Positions 51,436-58,671 of a DNA stretch of 64,000 nucleotides are shown here, in pieces. The position numbers and the translations under genes are program-made. The stretch's first letter is position 1; every line of letters starts with the position of its first letter. Below the pieces are notes generated by a model. The model worked only from the letters and a program-made list of their open reading frames with translations, was not told the origin of the DNA and did no database searches. Source of the DNA: JAJFJD01 sp965228425 (GTDB lineage Bacteria > Pseudomonadota > Alphaproteobacteria > UBA8366); NCBI GenBank assembly GCA_965228425.1, contig OZ245815.1, forward strand, positions 4,278,001 through 4,342,000, in the 5' to 3' direction.

Positions 51436-52239
51436 ATGCTCGGCTGGATCACGAAAGCAGCATTGGGCGTAATGGTTGTTTTTGGTCTGAGCATTGGCGG
51501 TGCCGATGCCGGGCTCAAGTCCGAGAAGGTGACGTATAAGGTGGGCGACCGGGAACTCACCGGGTATCTGGTTTATGATGATGCGCGTGCCGGCAAGCGG
51601 CCGGGCGTTCTCGTCGTTCACGAATGGTGGGGGCATGATGCCTATGCGCGCGGGCGGGCCGATATGCTGGCGCGTCAAGGATATACGGCCTTCGCCTTGG
51701 ATATGTATGGCACTGGCCGGCTCGCCGATCACCCGAAAGATGCGGGCGCATTCGCCAAAGAAGTGATTAAGACCAAGGGCATTATGCATGCCCGTTTCAA
51801 GGCCGCCTACGAAGTGCTGAAACGGCACAAGACGGTTGACGCATCGAGAAAGGCTGCCATTGGCTATTGTTTCGGCGGCAACGTCGTTCTCGACATGGCG
51901 CGCGCCGGGGTCGATTTGAAAGGTGTGGTCGCCTACCACGCGAGCCTGACTCAAACGATCGAAGCGAAACCGGGCGGGGTGAAGGCAAAGGTCCGCGTCT
52001 TCAACGGCGCCGACGATCCGTTCATCAAGCCCGAGAAACTCAAGGTCTTCAAAGACGGCATGAAAGCGGCGGGAGCCGATTTCGAGTATGTCTCCTACCC
52101 GGGCGTGACCCACAGTTTCACGAATCCGAAGGCAACCGAAAAGGGCGAAAAACTCAAACTGCCGCTCAAATATGATGCCAAAGCCGATGAGGATTCATGG
52201 CGTCAGACCCTGTCATTTTTGAGCGAAATCCTTAAGTAG
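51436..52239 (+). CDS. Exported dienelactone hydrolase family protein
   Basis: Alpha/beta hydrolase of 267 aa with a signal peptide (residues 1-25, ending ADA). The dienelactone-hydrolase nucleophile Cys145 is in IGYCFGGNVV, the acid in NGADDPFI and the His in GVTHSFTNP. VVHEWWGHDAYARGRADMLARQGYTAFALDMYG matches the family start. DLH enzymes hydrolyse lactones in aromatic catabolism, but exported homologues have unknown substrates. AAGGAGG stands 6 bases before the ATG at 51436. A large GC-rich hairpin follows 17 bases after the stop. Confidence 0.88.
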   Translation: MLGWITKAALGVMVVFGLSIGGADAGLKSEKVTYKVGDRELTGYLVYDDARAGKRPGVLVVHEWWGHDAYARGRADMLARQGYTAFALDMYGTGRLADHPKDAGAFAKEVIKTKGIMHARFKAAYEVLKRHKTVDASRKAAIGYCFGGNVVLDMARAGVDLKGVVAYHASLTQTIEAKPGGVKAKVRVFNGADDPFIKPEKLKVFKDGMKAAGADFEYVSYPGVTHSFTNPKATEKGEKLKLPLKYDAKADEDSWRQTLSFLSEILK

Positions 52240-52256
52240 CGTTATTGCTCGGCTCG

Positions 52257-52313
52257 CGAGCGCACTAGGCGGCTTCCACGCTTCGCACCGAAGCGAGCCG
52301 CCGTGTGCGCTCG
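52257..52313. repeat. Large nested GC-rich hairpin downstream of dlh
   Basis: Three nested perfect stems: CGAGCGCAC (52257-52265) with GTGCGCTCG (52305-52313), GGCGGC (52268-52273) with GCCGCC (52297-52302) and CGCTTCG (52279-52285) with CGAAGCG (52289-52295). The inner loop is CAC. There is no T-tract, so it could be a terminator, a REP-type element or another structured repeat. Confidence 0.6.
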
Positions 52314-52321
52314 GGGTCAGA

Positions 52322-52331
52322 AGCGGACATT
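52322..52331 (+). repeat. AGCGGACATT direct repeat, left copy
   Basis: AGCGGACATT occurs here and again at 53619-53628, on the two sides of the IS3 element. Removing the IS and one CCG target copy places the two motifs about 50 bases apart in the ancestral sequence. Confidence 0.5.
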
Positions 52332-52421
52332 CTTTGCAACGCAGCAAATGTCAGCACCGTGGTTTTGCCCGGTTTTCGTGGACACCTAGAATGAGGCGTG
52401 TTGAGCGCCGGGAGGTGTCAA

Positions 52422-52718
52422 TTGACGAAGCCGAAGCGATACAAGCGCTATAGCGCGGAGTTCAAGCGGGAAGCGATCCTTAGAGCGAGCGAGGAAGGCT
52501 TAACGGACAAAGCCGTGTGCGATGAGCTGGGGATCAGCACCCGGCAGTTTCGCCGCTGGCGGGACGAGCTGGAGCTGTTGGGTAAAGAAGCGTTTCCCGG
52601 CCAAGGGCGAACCCGCGATCAAGAGCTCGCAGCGCTGAAGCGTGAGCTGGCTCAGGTGAAGAAGGAACGGGATTTTTTAAAGGAAGCGGCGGCGTACTTT
52701 GCCAAGCAGTCGAAGTGA
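52422..52718 (+). CDS. IS3-family transposase OrfA
   Basis: HTH protein of 98 aa (KPKRYKRYSAEFKREAILRASEEGLTDKAVCDELGISTRQFRRWRDELELLG) followed by a leucine-zipper-like helix (LAALKRELAQVKKERDFLKEAAAYFAKQ), the usual OrfA layout. The TTG at 52422 is chosen because GGGAGG lies just upstream; the frame also opens at a GTG at 52398. It binds the terminal repeats and, through frameshifting, forms OrfAB. Confidence 0.88.
   Translation: MTKPKRYKRYSAEFKREAILRASEEGLTDKAVCDELGISTRQFRRWRDELELLGKEAFPGQGRTRDQELAALKRELAQVKKERDFLKEAAAYFAKQSK
52673..52679 (+). promoter_or_regulatory. Programmed -1 frameshift site T TTT TTA
   Basis: The heptamer is phased correctly in the orfA frame (TTT at 52674, TTA at 52677). 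After a -1 slip the frame is open straight into orfB. This would give the OrfAB transposase, as in other IS3 elements. Confidence 0.65.
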
Positions 52719-53593
52719 GGTACGCGTGCATTGATCGCCGCCGCGATCGCTATCCGGTGCGCATGATGTGTCGCCTGTTGAAGGTCTCGGCAAGCGGCTA
52801 CTACGCCTGGCGAACCCGACCGGAGAGCCCTCGAGCGAAGCGAGATCGAGATCTGATGGCCAAGATCAGGCGCGTCCACGACGTCAGCAAAGGGGTCTAT
52901 GGCAGCCCGCGCGTTCACGCGGAGTTGGTTGCTGAGGGTGTTGCCGTGGGACGACACAAAGTCGCGCGTCTGATGCGCCTGGAGCGGCTTAGGGGATGTC
53001 CAAAGCGGCGCTTTCGGGTCACGACGCAACGAGAGCCAGCGCATCCGGTTGCGAAGAATCTGCTGAAGCAGGACTTCAAAGCCAAGGCGCCGAACCAACG
53101 TTGGGCGGCCGACATCACCTACATCTCGACAGGTCAGGGCTGGCTGTACCTGGCGGTGGTGATGGACCTCTACTCCCGTCGCATCGTGGGCTGGTCGATG
53201 AGTCATTGGATGAGCCGACACCTGGTTGTCGATGCCTTGCGGATGGCAATCGCTGCGCGCCAGCCGGACGGACCCCTGATCCACCACTCGGATCGCGGCG
53301 GCCAATACACGAGCGACGACTTCCGTGACGAGCTTGCCAAGCACGGCATCGAATGCAGCATGAGCGGTTCGGCAAACTGCTATGACAATGCCGTCGTCGA
53401 GAGCTTCTTTGGGTTACTCAAACGCGAGTGCGTGAACCGTGTTCGCTATCGAACCCGGGATGAGGCTCGTGCTGATCTGTTCGAGTACATCGAGGTGTTC
53501 TACAACCGAAAGCGACGCCATGGTTACCTTGGCAACGTGAGCCCGGCCGACTTCGAAGAGCAGTCAGCCGGATCTTTCGAAACCGTCCACTGA
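52715..53593 (+). CDS. IS3-family transposase OrfB (DDE integrase core)
   Basis: Transposase catalytic part of 292 aa. An HTH_21 segment is followed by the rve integrase core with the DDE triad: Asp in WAADITYIST, Asp in IHHSDRGGQYTSDDF and Glu in NAVVESFFGLLKRE. The end has FYNRKRRHGYLGNVSPADFE. It opens at a GTG overlapping the orfA stop and is most likely made as an OrfAB fusion by frameshifting. The gene is intact. Confidence 0.92.
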   Translation: MRYACIDRRRDRYPVRMMCRLLKVSASGYYAWRTRPESPRAKRDRDLMAKIRRVHDVSKGVYGSPRVHAELVAEGVAVGRHKVARLMRLERLRGCPKRRFRVTTQREPAHPVAKNLLKQDFKAKAPNQRWAADITYISTGQGWLYLAVVMDLYSRRIVGWSMSHWMSRHLVVDALRMAIAARQPDGPLIHHSDRGGQYTSDDFRDELAKHGIECSMSGSANCYDNAVVESFFGLLKRECVNRVRYRTRDEARADLFEYIEVFYNRKRRHGYLGNVSPADFEEQSAGSFETVH

Positions 53594-53618
53594 AACGGGG
53601 CAAAACGACCGAGCCCAA

Positions 53619-53628
53619 AGCGGACATT
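53619..53628 (+). repeat. AGCGGACATT direct repeat, right copy
   Basis: Second copy of the motif at 52322-52331, 11 bases outside the right IS end. Confidence 0.5.
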
Positions 53629-53774
53629 GAATATTGGTGCAGCGAAAGACAGTTTCGAGTCCATTTCTCCATCATTCCGCGCCACAACGAGTGACACCTC
53701 TGGAAATCAACTTGATATTAGCAGAGAATCATATTAGCCAACATTAATATACTTGGAGATAGCGAGGCAAAGAG

Positions 53775-54413
53775 GTGAACTTCGACGAAGTGCTAGGTGC
53801 TTCCTTTCGAGAGGTTGTTAGCGGTGAACGCGACGGAAGCCCGACGCACATCGTTCGTGTACGTCGAAATTACCCAACAACTCCGGCCGATTTATGGAGT
53901 GCTTTGACGGACAACGAGCGTCTCCCGCGCTGGTTCGCGAAAGTCACTGGCGATTTCGAACAAGGCGGGCGATTTTCCATAGAAGGAAATGCGGACGGTG
54001 AAATTCTCGCCTGCGAACCGCCCAGACTGTTGCTTCTCACTTGGGAGTTCGGCGGCAACACGAGCTGGGTCAAGGTCACAATCGAAACGTCAGACGAAGG
54101 CACACTTTTGACGCTCGAACATGAACATCCGACAGACCACGAAAGCCAAGCGCATTGGGACCAGTATGGCCCCGGTGCGGCCGGCGTAGGGTGGGAATTG
54201 TCAATACTGGGCTTAGAGATGCATGTAGCTGGCGACGGCGCATCGATCATTGAGGCCGGAGAGGCTTGGGCCGGGAGCGCGAAAGGCAAGGCAACACTGC
54301 GTGGATGGGCCGAAGCATGGGGAGAGGCCCATACCAGAGCCGGAGCGACCGCGCAGATCGCCATGGAAACCGCGGAACGCACCGCTGCATTCTACACTGG
54401 CGAGGAAAAATGA
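53775..54413 (+). CDS. SRPBCC family protein (AHSA1-like)
   Basis: START-fold protein of 212 aa: VRVRRNYPTTPADLWSALTDNERLPRWFAKVTGDFEQGGRFSIEG, LLLTWEFGG and LLTLEHEHP, the pattern of AHSA1/activator of Hsp90-like SRPBCC proteins. In bacteria these often form operons with an ArsR regulator, as here, where the stop overlaps the arsR start. It probably binds a small hydrophobic ligand; its role is unknown. It lies just beyond the IS element, with 163 bases of AT-rich leader. Confidence 0.87.
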   Translation: MNFDEVLGASFREVVSGERDGSPTHIVRVRRNYPTTPADLWSALTDNERLPRWFAKVTGDFEQGGRFSIEGNADGEILACEPPRLLLLTWEFGGNTSWVKVTIETSDEGTLLTLEHEHPTDHESQAHWDQYGPGAAGVGWELSILGLEMHVAGDGASIIEAGEAWAGSAKGKATLRGWAEAWGEAHTRAGATAQIAMETAERTAAFYTGEEK

Positions 54414-54742
54414 ACGCCTTTGAGGTGCTTTCCGACCCCGTGCGCAGGCGGACTCTAGAGCTGATTTCACAAAGGGAACATGCATCAGGTGAAATCGTCA
54501 AAGTCGTTGAGGCCGAGTTTGGCATTTCTCAATCCGCAGTCTCACAGCATCTTCGCATCTTGCGCGACACCGGCTTTGCAAAAGTGCGTAGAGACGGTGC
54601 AAAACGCTGTTACGAAATCGATCCTGCAGGATTTGACGATGTGGACGAATGGTTGGATCAGCTTCGCCGTTTCTGGGCGTCCAAAATGGAGGCCCTGGCA
54701 ACGGAGATCGAGCGCGGCAAGCGATCCGACAAAGGCACTTAG
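54410..54742 (+). CDS. ArsR family transcriptional regulator
   Basis: Winged-helix repressor of 110 aa: FEVLSDPVRRRTLELISQREHASGEIVKVVEAEFGISQSAVSQHLRILRDTGFAKVRRDGAKRCYEIDPAGF, a full ArsR HTH and wing. No metal-binding Cys motif is present, so it belongs to the non-metal subgroup commonly paired with SRPBCC proteins. The ATG overlaps the upstream stop (ATGA). It probably represses its own operon. Confidence 0.9.
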   Translation: MNAFEVLSDPVRRRTLELISQREHASGEIVKVVEAEFGISQSAVSQHLRILRDTGFAKVRRDGAKRCYEIDPAGFDDVDEWLDQLRRFWASKMEALATEIERGKRSDKGT

Positions 54743-54902
54743 CTGACATTCATCTTGGCTCTGAAGCGGCAGCAATGTCCGCGCTGCAGACGTACCTGCG
54801 AAAGTGGCGAGCTTCCGCCTTGGGTCATTAGCGGATCAAACACGGTCTTCGGGTTGTGCCTGCTGAGCCTCCAGAACAGGACACGCCTGCAGAGTTCCAA
54901 AA

Positions 54903-54990
54903 TGGTGCCCGCTCCCGGACTCGAACCGGGATGGCCTAAGCGGCCGAGGGATTTTAAGTCCCTTGCGTCTACCAATTCCGCCAAGCGGGC
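54903..54990 (-). tRNA. tRNA-Leu (anticodon UAA)
   Basis: Complete class II tRNA gene of 88 nt on the minus strand. It has the acceptor stem GCCCGCT.../...AGCGGGC, encoded CCA (plus-strand TGG at 54903-54905), D-arm AATTGGTAGACGC, anticodon loop ACTTAAAAT with anticodon TAA, a short variable arm and T-arm GGTTCGAGTCC. It reads UUA leucine codons. Confidence 0.96.
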
Positions 54991-55120
54991 AAACCCGGTG
55001 CGCAGGCGCGCGATAGACCGGCGCACCATACTCAATCTCGGGCTTCGGGGAAATCAGGAGAATGTTGCGTAAAGTGCGCGGACTACTCGTGCACACTCAA
55101 TTGTTCTCGGTGGGCCAACA

Positions 55121-56479
55121 TCATCGCTTTTTCTTTGGACATTTTGAGGCTTCCTTCAACGGCAGTCCCGACTCCTCGGAAATGATGCAGGAATTGCCGA
55201 GGAAACCACCTGGTTTCGGTACGCTGCGGCCGAGGCGAAACGTAACTCTGTGCCCATGGGCTAGACCCGCCGGCACGTGCGCGAACGGCTTGAGAATTCG
55301 ATACTCCCGTTCGCCTATCGGTTCGATGGCTGACGCCCGCAGCAATTGAGCCAAACCGGCATATTGTGGAAGGACCGTATATTTCACTACTTCGTTAGGT
55401 GAAACGACTTTGTTCGGGTCGATCTCGTCCACTCCTCCCGGAAATCGCTTCTCGTGAAGCTGCCAAATTCGAGCATCGATACCATCGGGCTTGGCCCGAA
55501 GACGCATTGGCAGTTTGGTTGTTTTGCCTGATGGCAGACTGACCAAATCGTGCGTTTTGCTGTACGCAAAATTCTCGATTTTCCGGTCAACCAATAGTTC
55601 CATTTTGGCGCGGTCCGCCGCCGCCTTACGTCTAGATTCTTCTATTTTCTTATTGGCCGACTTTTCCCCTAGGCCTCGTAAATAATCCGGAGAGAGCACC
55701 CGGGCACTGTAGGTGGGACATGATCCGGGTTTCATGAACTGCACCCGATCGGCTCGAAGTCCAACCACGCCGGCACTTTGCCCTCGGGGGATACCACGCG
55801 TAATGACAACTGCGCGCGAGACGCGTTCGGTTGCACCCTCAAATTTCCAAATCACGCTGTTCGCAGCGGTCAACACGACATAGAGCGGATTATCGCCGGA
55901 CTCGATTCGGATGGGCCGAGACGTCGTCAACATGTTTGGGCCGGCGACCGACGTCGTCGAAATCGATTTGCCTCGATATGTACCAAACACGACGACATGC
56001 TCATCTCTCGACGGCATCGGAAGTTTGCAGGTCCGCAAAGATCTGTCGATGACAGCCATCCTCAGAGATAACAGCAACTTCACTTCTTCATGTTCCATTA
56101 CGTCGTTAGTGTTTTTGTCGTGACGGCGGAATGCATCGTCGACCAACCCCTCCAATTCCTTGTTTGTCAGACGGTCATCGTTGTTCGGATCCAGGCTGAG
56201 AAAACTCCTTACGAGTCTCCATCTGCGCTTTTTTTTCGATGCTTCTATTTCTCGCAGGGTAAGCCCATCGCCGTTTCGATCGTATTTGCGAACCAATTTC
56301 GTGAGTGCGTTGACATGCATTTCGCGTGTAAGTCCGGGACGCAACAACAGCAAATCGAATTGGGCACGTTTCAACCCCGGCGGATGGTCGATGTCCTGTG
56401 CCATCGCTGGTAACACCGCGAAAATACCGACGAGAGCAACGATCGAAATAATGATGCGGGAGAGAATTGGGAACTGCAT
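55121..56479 (-). CDS. Exported EF-hand-containing hypothetical protein
   Basis: A 452-aa protein with a Sec signal peptide (QFPILSRIIISIVALVGIFAVLPAMAQ). The N-terminal region has EF-hand-like loops: KYDRNGDGLTLREIE is canonical (DxNxDGxxxxxE). DPNNDDRLTNKELE and HDKNTNDVMEHEEV are weaker. The central and C-terminal parts (DEHVVVFGTYRGKSIST, SGDNPLYVVLTAANSVIWKFEG, YRILKPFAHVPAGLAHGHRVTFRLG) are not recognised. Calcium-dependent folding or signalling is inferred. The start at 56479 is chosen for the signal peptide and an AGGA upstream. Confidence 0.78.
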   Translation of the reverse strand: MQFPILSRIIISIVALVGIFAVLPAMAQDIDHPPGLKRAQFDLLLLRPGLTREMHVNALTKLVRKYDRNGDGLTLREIEASKKKRRWRLVRSFLSLDPNNDDRLTNKELEGLVDDAFRRHDKNTNDVMEHEEVKLLLSLRMAVIDRSLRTCKLPMPSRDEHVVVFGTYRGKSISTTSVAGPNMLTTSRPIRIESGDNPLYVVLTAANSVIWKFEGATERVSRAVVITRGIPRGQSAGVVGLRADRVQFMKPGSCPTYSARVLSPDYLRGLGEKSANKKIEESRRKAAADRAKMELLVDRKIENFAYSKTHDLVSLPSGKTTKLPMRLRAKPDGIDARIWQLHEKRFPGGVDEIDPNKVVSPNEVVKYTVLPQYAGLAQLLRASAIEPIGEREYRILKPFAHVPAGLAHGHRVTFRLGRSVPKPGGFLGNSCIISEESGLPLKEASKCPKKKR

Positions 56480-56705
56480 TGGTTGTATCCTGCCATGGTG
56501 AATACAGGCAGATCTTATCGATGTGGAGATTGCCAGGGAGTTAACGAGATAGTTTGGGAAGGCTGATTCGCAGGCCCGTGAAACACCGCCTGCGCGTGTA
56601 TCGCCCCAATCCATACAACCATGCGACGGATGCGCCTGACATCAGGCACAACTTTTATTCAAGATGGGACCCGGCTCCGGGTGGATGGCACAGGTCAACT
56701 GCCGG

Positions 56706-56870
56706 TCAATACAGCACCTTCACCTTGACCCGGGTCTTGGTCTTGGAGCCGCCCTTGCCTTCGATGCGGATCGGCGGCTTGCTTTCGCAGGCGGACACGA
56801 GCATCGCGCCCGCCCCGGCGGCGGCCAGCCGTGCGATCATTTCGCGCCGCGATATCGGGCGTTTCTCCAT
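56706..56870 (-). CDS. Small Tat-type lipoprotein
   Basis: A 54-aa protein starting MEKRPISRREMIARLAAAGAGAMLVSAC, i.e. a twin-arginine motif SRREMI, a hydrophobic helix and a lipobox ending in Cys near residue 28. The remaining 26 residues are basic (KGGSKTKTRVKVKVLY). It is probably a membrane-tethered small lipoprotein. No family recognised. It is divergent from the small membrane-protein gene. Confidence 0.6.
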   Translation of the reverse strand: MEKRPISRREMIARLAAAGAGAMLVSACESKPPIRIEGKGGSKTKTRVKVKVLY

Positions 56871-56941
56871 TCCTGAGATATACTCCCGCTTCCCGGAAAG
56901 ACCAGACACGATCGCGGCACCGCGGAGCGGCAGGACAAGAA

Positions 56942-57109
56942 ATGGACTGGAACTGGCAATATTTCGCCTATTTCATCGCCGGCGCGGCGCTGTTGCTGTT
57001 CGTCATGCGCGCCCGCGGCGCGGCCGGTATGAAGGGGTATGCCTTGATCGCGCTCGCGATTTTCCTGGTGCTCGGCGTGTTGTTGCTGGTCAACGCGCTG
57101 AGCCGCTGA
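56942..57109 (+). CDS. Small two-helix membrane protein
   Basis: A 55-aa protein with two hydrophobic helices (YFAYFIAGAALLLFVM and YALIALAIFLVLGVLLLVNAL) separated by a basic loop. An AGGACAAGAA leader precedes the ATG at 56942. The family is not recognised; the position upstream of the truncated-haemoglobin gene may be accidental. Confidence 0.65.
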   Translation: MDWNWQYFAYFIAGAALLLFVMRARGAAGMKGYALIALAIFLVLGVLLLVNALSR

Positions 57110-57272
57110 GCCCCGAAAACCGCGCCGAAATCCACGCTTTGCCTGTTTTTCGCGACACAAACCCTGCAAAATCAACCACTACGGTAATGTTTGGTTAATG
57201 CGATCCGCCTACCCTGCGCGCCAATAGGAGGGAGGGACTCCGCCCTTCGAGCAGGCTTTTTGGAGACGCAGG

Positions 57273-57641
57273 ATGGACAAGAGCATCTATGACCAGCTCG
57301 GCGGCGCGGCGGCGGTCGATGCGGCGGTCGACATCTTTTACCGCAAGGTTCTGACCGATTCGAGCATCAGCCATTTCTTCGATTCCGTCGATATGGACGA
57401 CCAAGAAGCGAAGCAGAAGGCCTTTCTGACCATGGCCTTCGGCGGACCGAACGAATACACCGGCAAGGACATGCGGACGGCCCATGCGGGCCTAGTGTCG
57501 CGCGGCCTGAACGACCGCCATTTCGACACGGTCTGCAACCATCTCAAGGAAACGCTGGAAGAACTCGGCGTGCCGGAAAATTTGTTGAAGACGGTGCTCG
57601 GCGTCGCCGACAGCGTGCGCGACGACGTGCTCAACCGCTGA
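57273..57641 (+). CDS. glbN: Truncated haemoglobin, group I
   Basis: Group I truncated globin of 122 aa. It has YDQLGG at the start, IFYRKVL with the B10 tyrosine (Tyr23), an FLTMAFGGPNEYTGKDMRTAH stretch and the proximal His71 in RTAHAGL, followed by HFDTVCNHLKETLEELGVP. It binds O2 or NO. A ferredoxin-type reductase gene follows 19 bases later, suggesting a two-component NO- or O2-handling system. Confidence 0.9.
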   Translation: MDKSIYDQLGGAAAVDAAVDIFYRKVLTDSSISHFFDSVDMDDQEAKQKAFLTMAFGGPNEYTGKDMRTAHAGLVSRGLNDRHFDTVCNHLKETLEELGVPENLLKTVLGVADSVRDDVLNR

Positions 57642-57660
57642 GCGGGCGTCGCCCATATCC

Positions 57661-58671
57661 ATGCCGACACTGACCGTCGCCGGATCCTCGTTTGACTGCA
57701 CCGATGAAGAGACGGTGCTCGACGCGCTGTCGCGCCACGGCATCGCGGTGCCGAGTTCCTGCCGCAAGGGCGCGTGCCAGTCCTGCATGATGCGGGCGAT
57801 GGACGGCCCGGTTCCGGCGAAGGCGCAAAATGGCCTCAAGGAAACCCTCATCCACGAAGGATACTTCCTCGCCTGTCAGTGCCACCCCGACGGCGACCTC
57901 ACACTGGCGTCGCCGGACGCGGCAAGCCCATTCCAGCCGGCGACCGTGGTGTTCACCGAGCCGCTCGCCGATACGGTGCAGCGCGTGGTCCTGCGGCCGG
58001 AAACGCCGCTGCGGTATCGGGCCGGCCAGTTCGTCAACCTGCGCCGATCCGACGGCCTGATCCGAAGCTACTCGCTCGCCAGCCTGCCGGGCGCTGCGCC
58101 GGAATTCGCAATCCACGTCAAACGCCTGCCGGGCGGCGCGGTCAGCACTTGGATCTGCGACACGTTGCGTTCCGGGGACACGGTCGAGATCGGCGCACCG
58201 ACGGGTACCTGTTTCTATCTGGCGTCGCGCGAACCGCTGAACATGCTTCTGGTCGGGACGGGCACCGGCTTAGCCCCGCTCTTCGGTATCGCGCGGGACG
58301 CGCTGCTCGCCGGGCATCAAGGCGACATTCATCTCTATCACGGCAGCCGCACGCGCGAGGGCCTGTACCTTCACCATCCGCTGCGCGACATGCACGCCGC
58401 CCACGGCAATTTCCAGTATCACCCCTGCGTCTCGGGCCGGGATGTGCCGGACGATTGCATCGCCGGGCGCGCAGACGATATCGCGCTGGAAGACTCCGGC
58501 GACCTAAGCGGCTGGCGGGTGTTTCTCTGCGGGCTGCCGGATATGGTGCACGCGGTGCGCAAGCAGGCCTATCTCAAGGGCGCGCGTCTGGCGGATATCC
58601 ACGCGGATGCCTTTGAACTGGCGGCGCGCGACGACGCATCCAAGGCGGCACCGGCGGCTGTCTCGGGCTAG
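57661..58671 (+). CDS. 2Fe-2S ferredoxin-FAD/NAD(P)H reductase fusion
   Basis: Electron-transfer protein of 336 aa. The N-terminal plant-type ferredoxin domain has cluster ligands C34, C39, C42 and a fourth Cys at 72 or 74 (CRKGACQSC ... ACQC). The C-terminal FNR-like reductase has RSYSLAS (FAD), GTGTGLAPLFGIARDAL (NAD(P)) and FLCGLPDMVHAVR. It resembles AscD/benzoate-dioxygenase reductase-type proteins. Paired with the globin gene immediately upstream, it is a candidate reductase for it. Its end overlaps the convergent hydrolase gene by 4 bases. Confidence 0.9.
   Translation: MPTLTVAGSSFDCTDEETVLDALSRHGIAVPSSCRKGACQSCMMRAMDGPVPAKAQNGLKETLIHEGYFLACQCHPDGDLTLASPDAASPFQPATVVFTEPLADTVQRVVLRPETPLRYRAGQFVNLRRSDGLIRSYSLASLPGAAPEFAIHVKRLPGGAVSTWICDTLRSGDTVEIGAPTGTCFYLASREPLNMLLVGTGTGLAPLFGIARDALLAGHQGDIHLYHGSRTREGLYLHHPLRDMHAAHGNFQYHPCVSGRDVPDDCIAGRADDIALEDSGDLSGWRVFLCGLPDMVHAVRKQAYLKGARLADIHADAFELAARDDASKAAPAAVSG

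Larger units (their letters stand above)
52360..53608 (+). mobile_element. Complete IS3-family insertion sequence, 1249 bp
   Basis: Bounded by imperfect inverted repeats at 52360-52383 and 53585-53608 (20 of 24 bases match; core GTTTTGCCC) and flanked by a 3-base direct repeat CCG (52357-52359 and 53609-53611), the expected target duplication. It contains orfA and orfB overlapping by 4 bases with a T TTT TTA slippery heptamer. Size, repeats, reading frames and catalytic residues are all intact, so the element is probably functional and recently inserted. Confidence 0.9.

Noticed and set aside
52257..52313. Integron attC site
   Set aside because: Stem-loop size fits loosely, but no GTTRRRY core sites and no integrase or cassettes are present.
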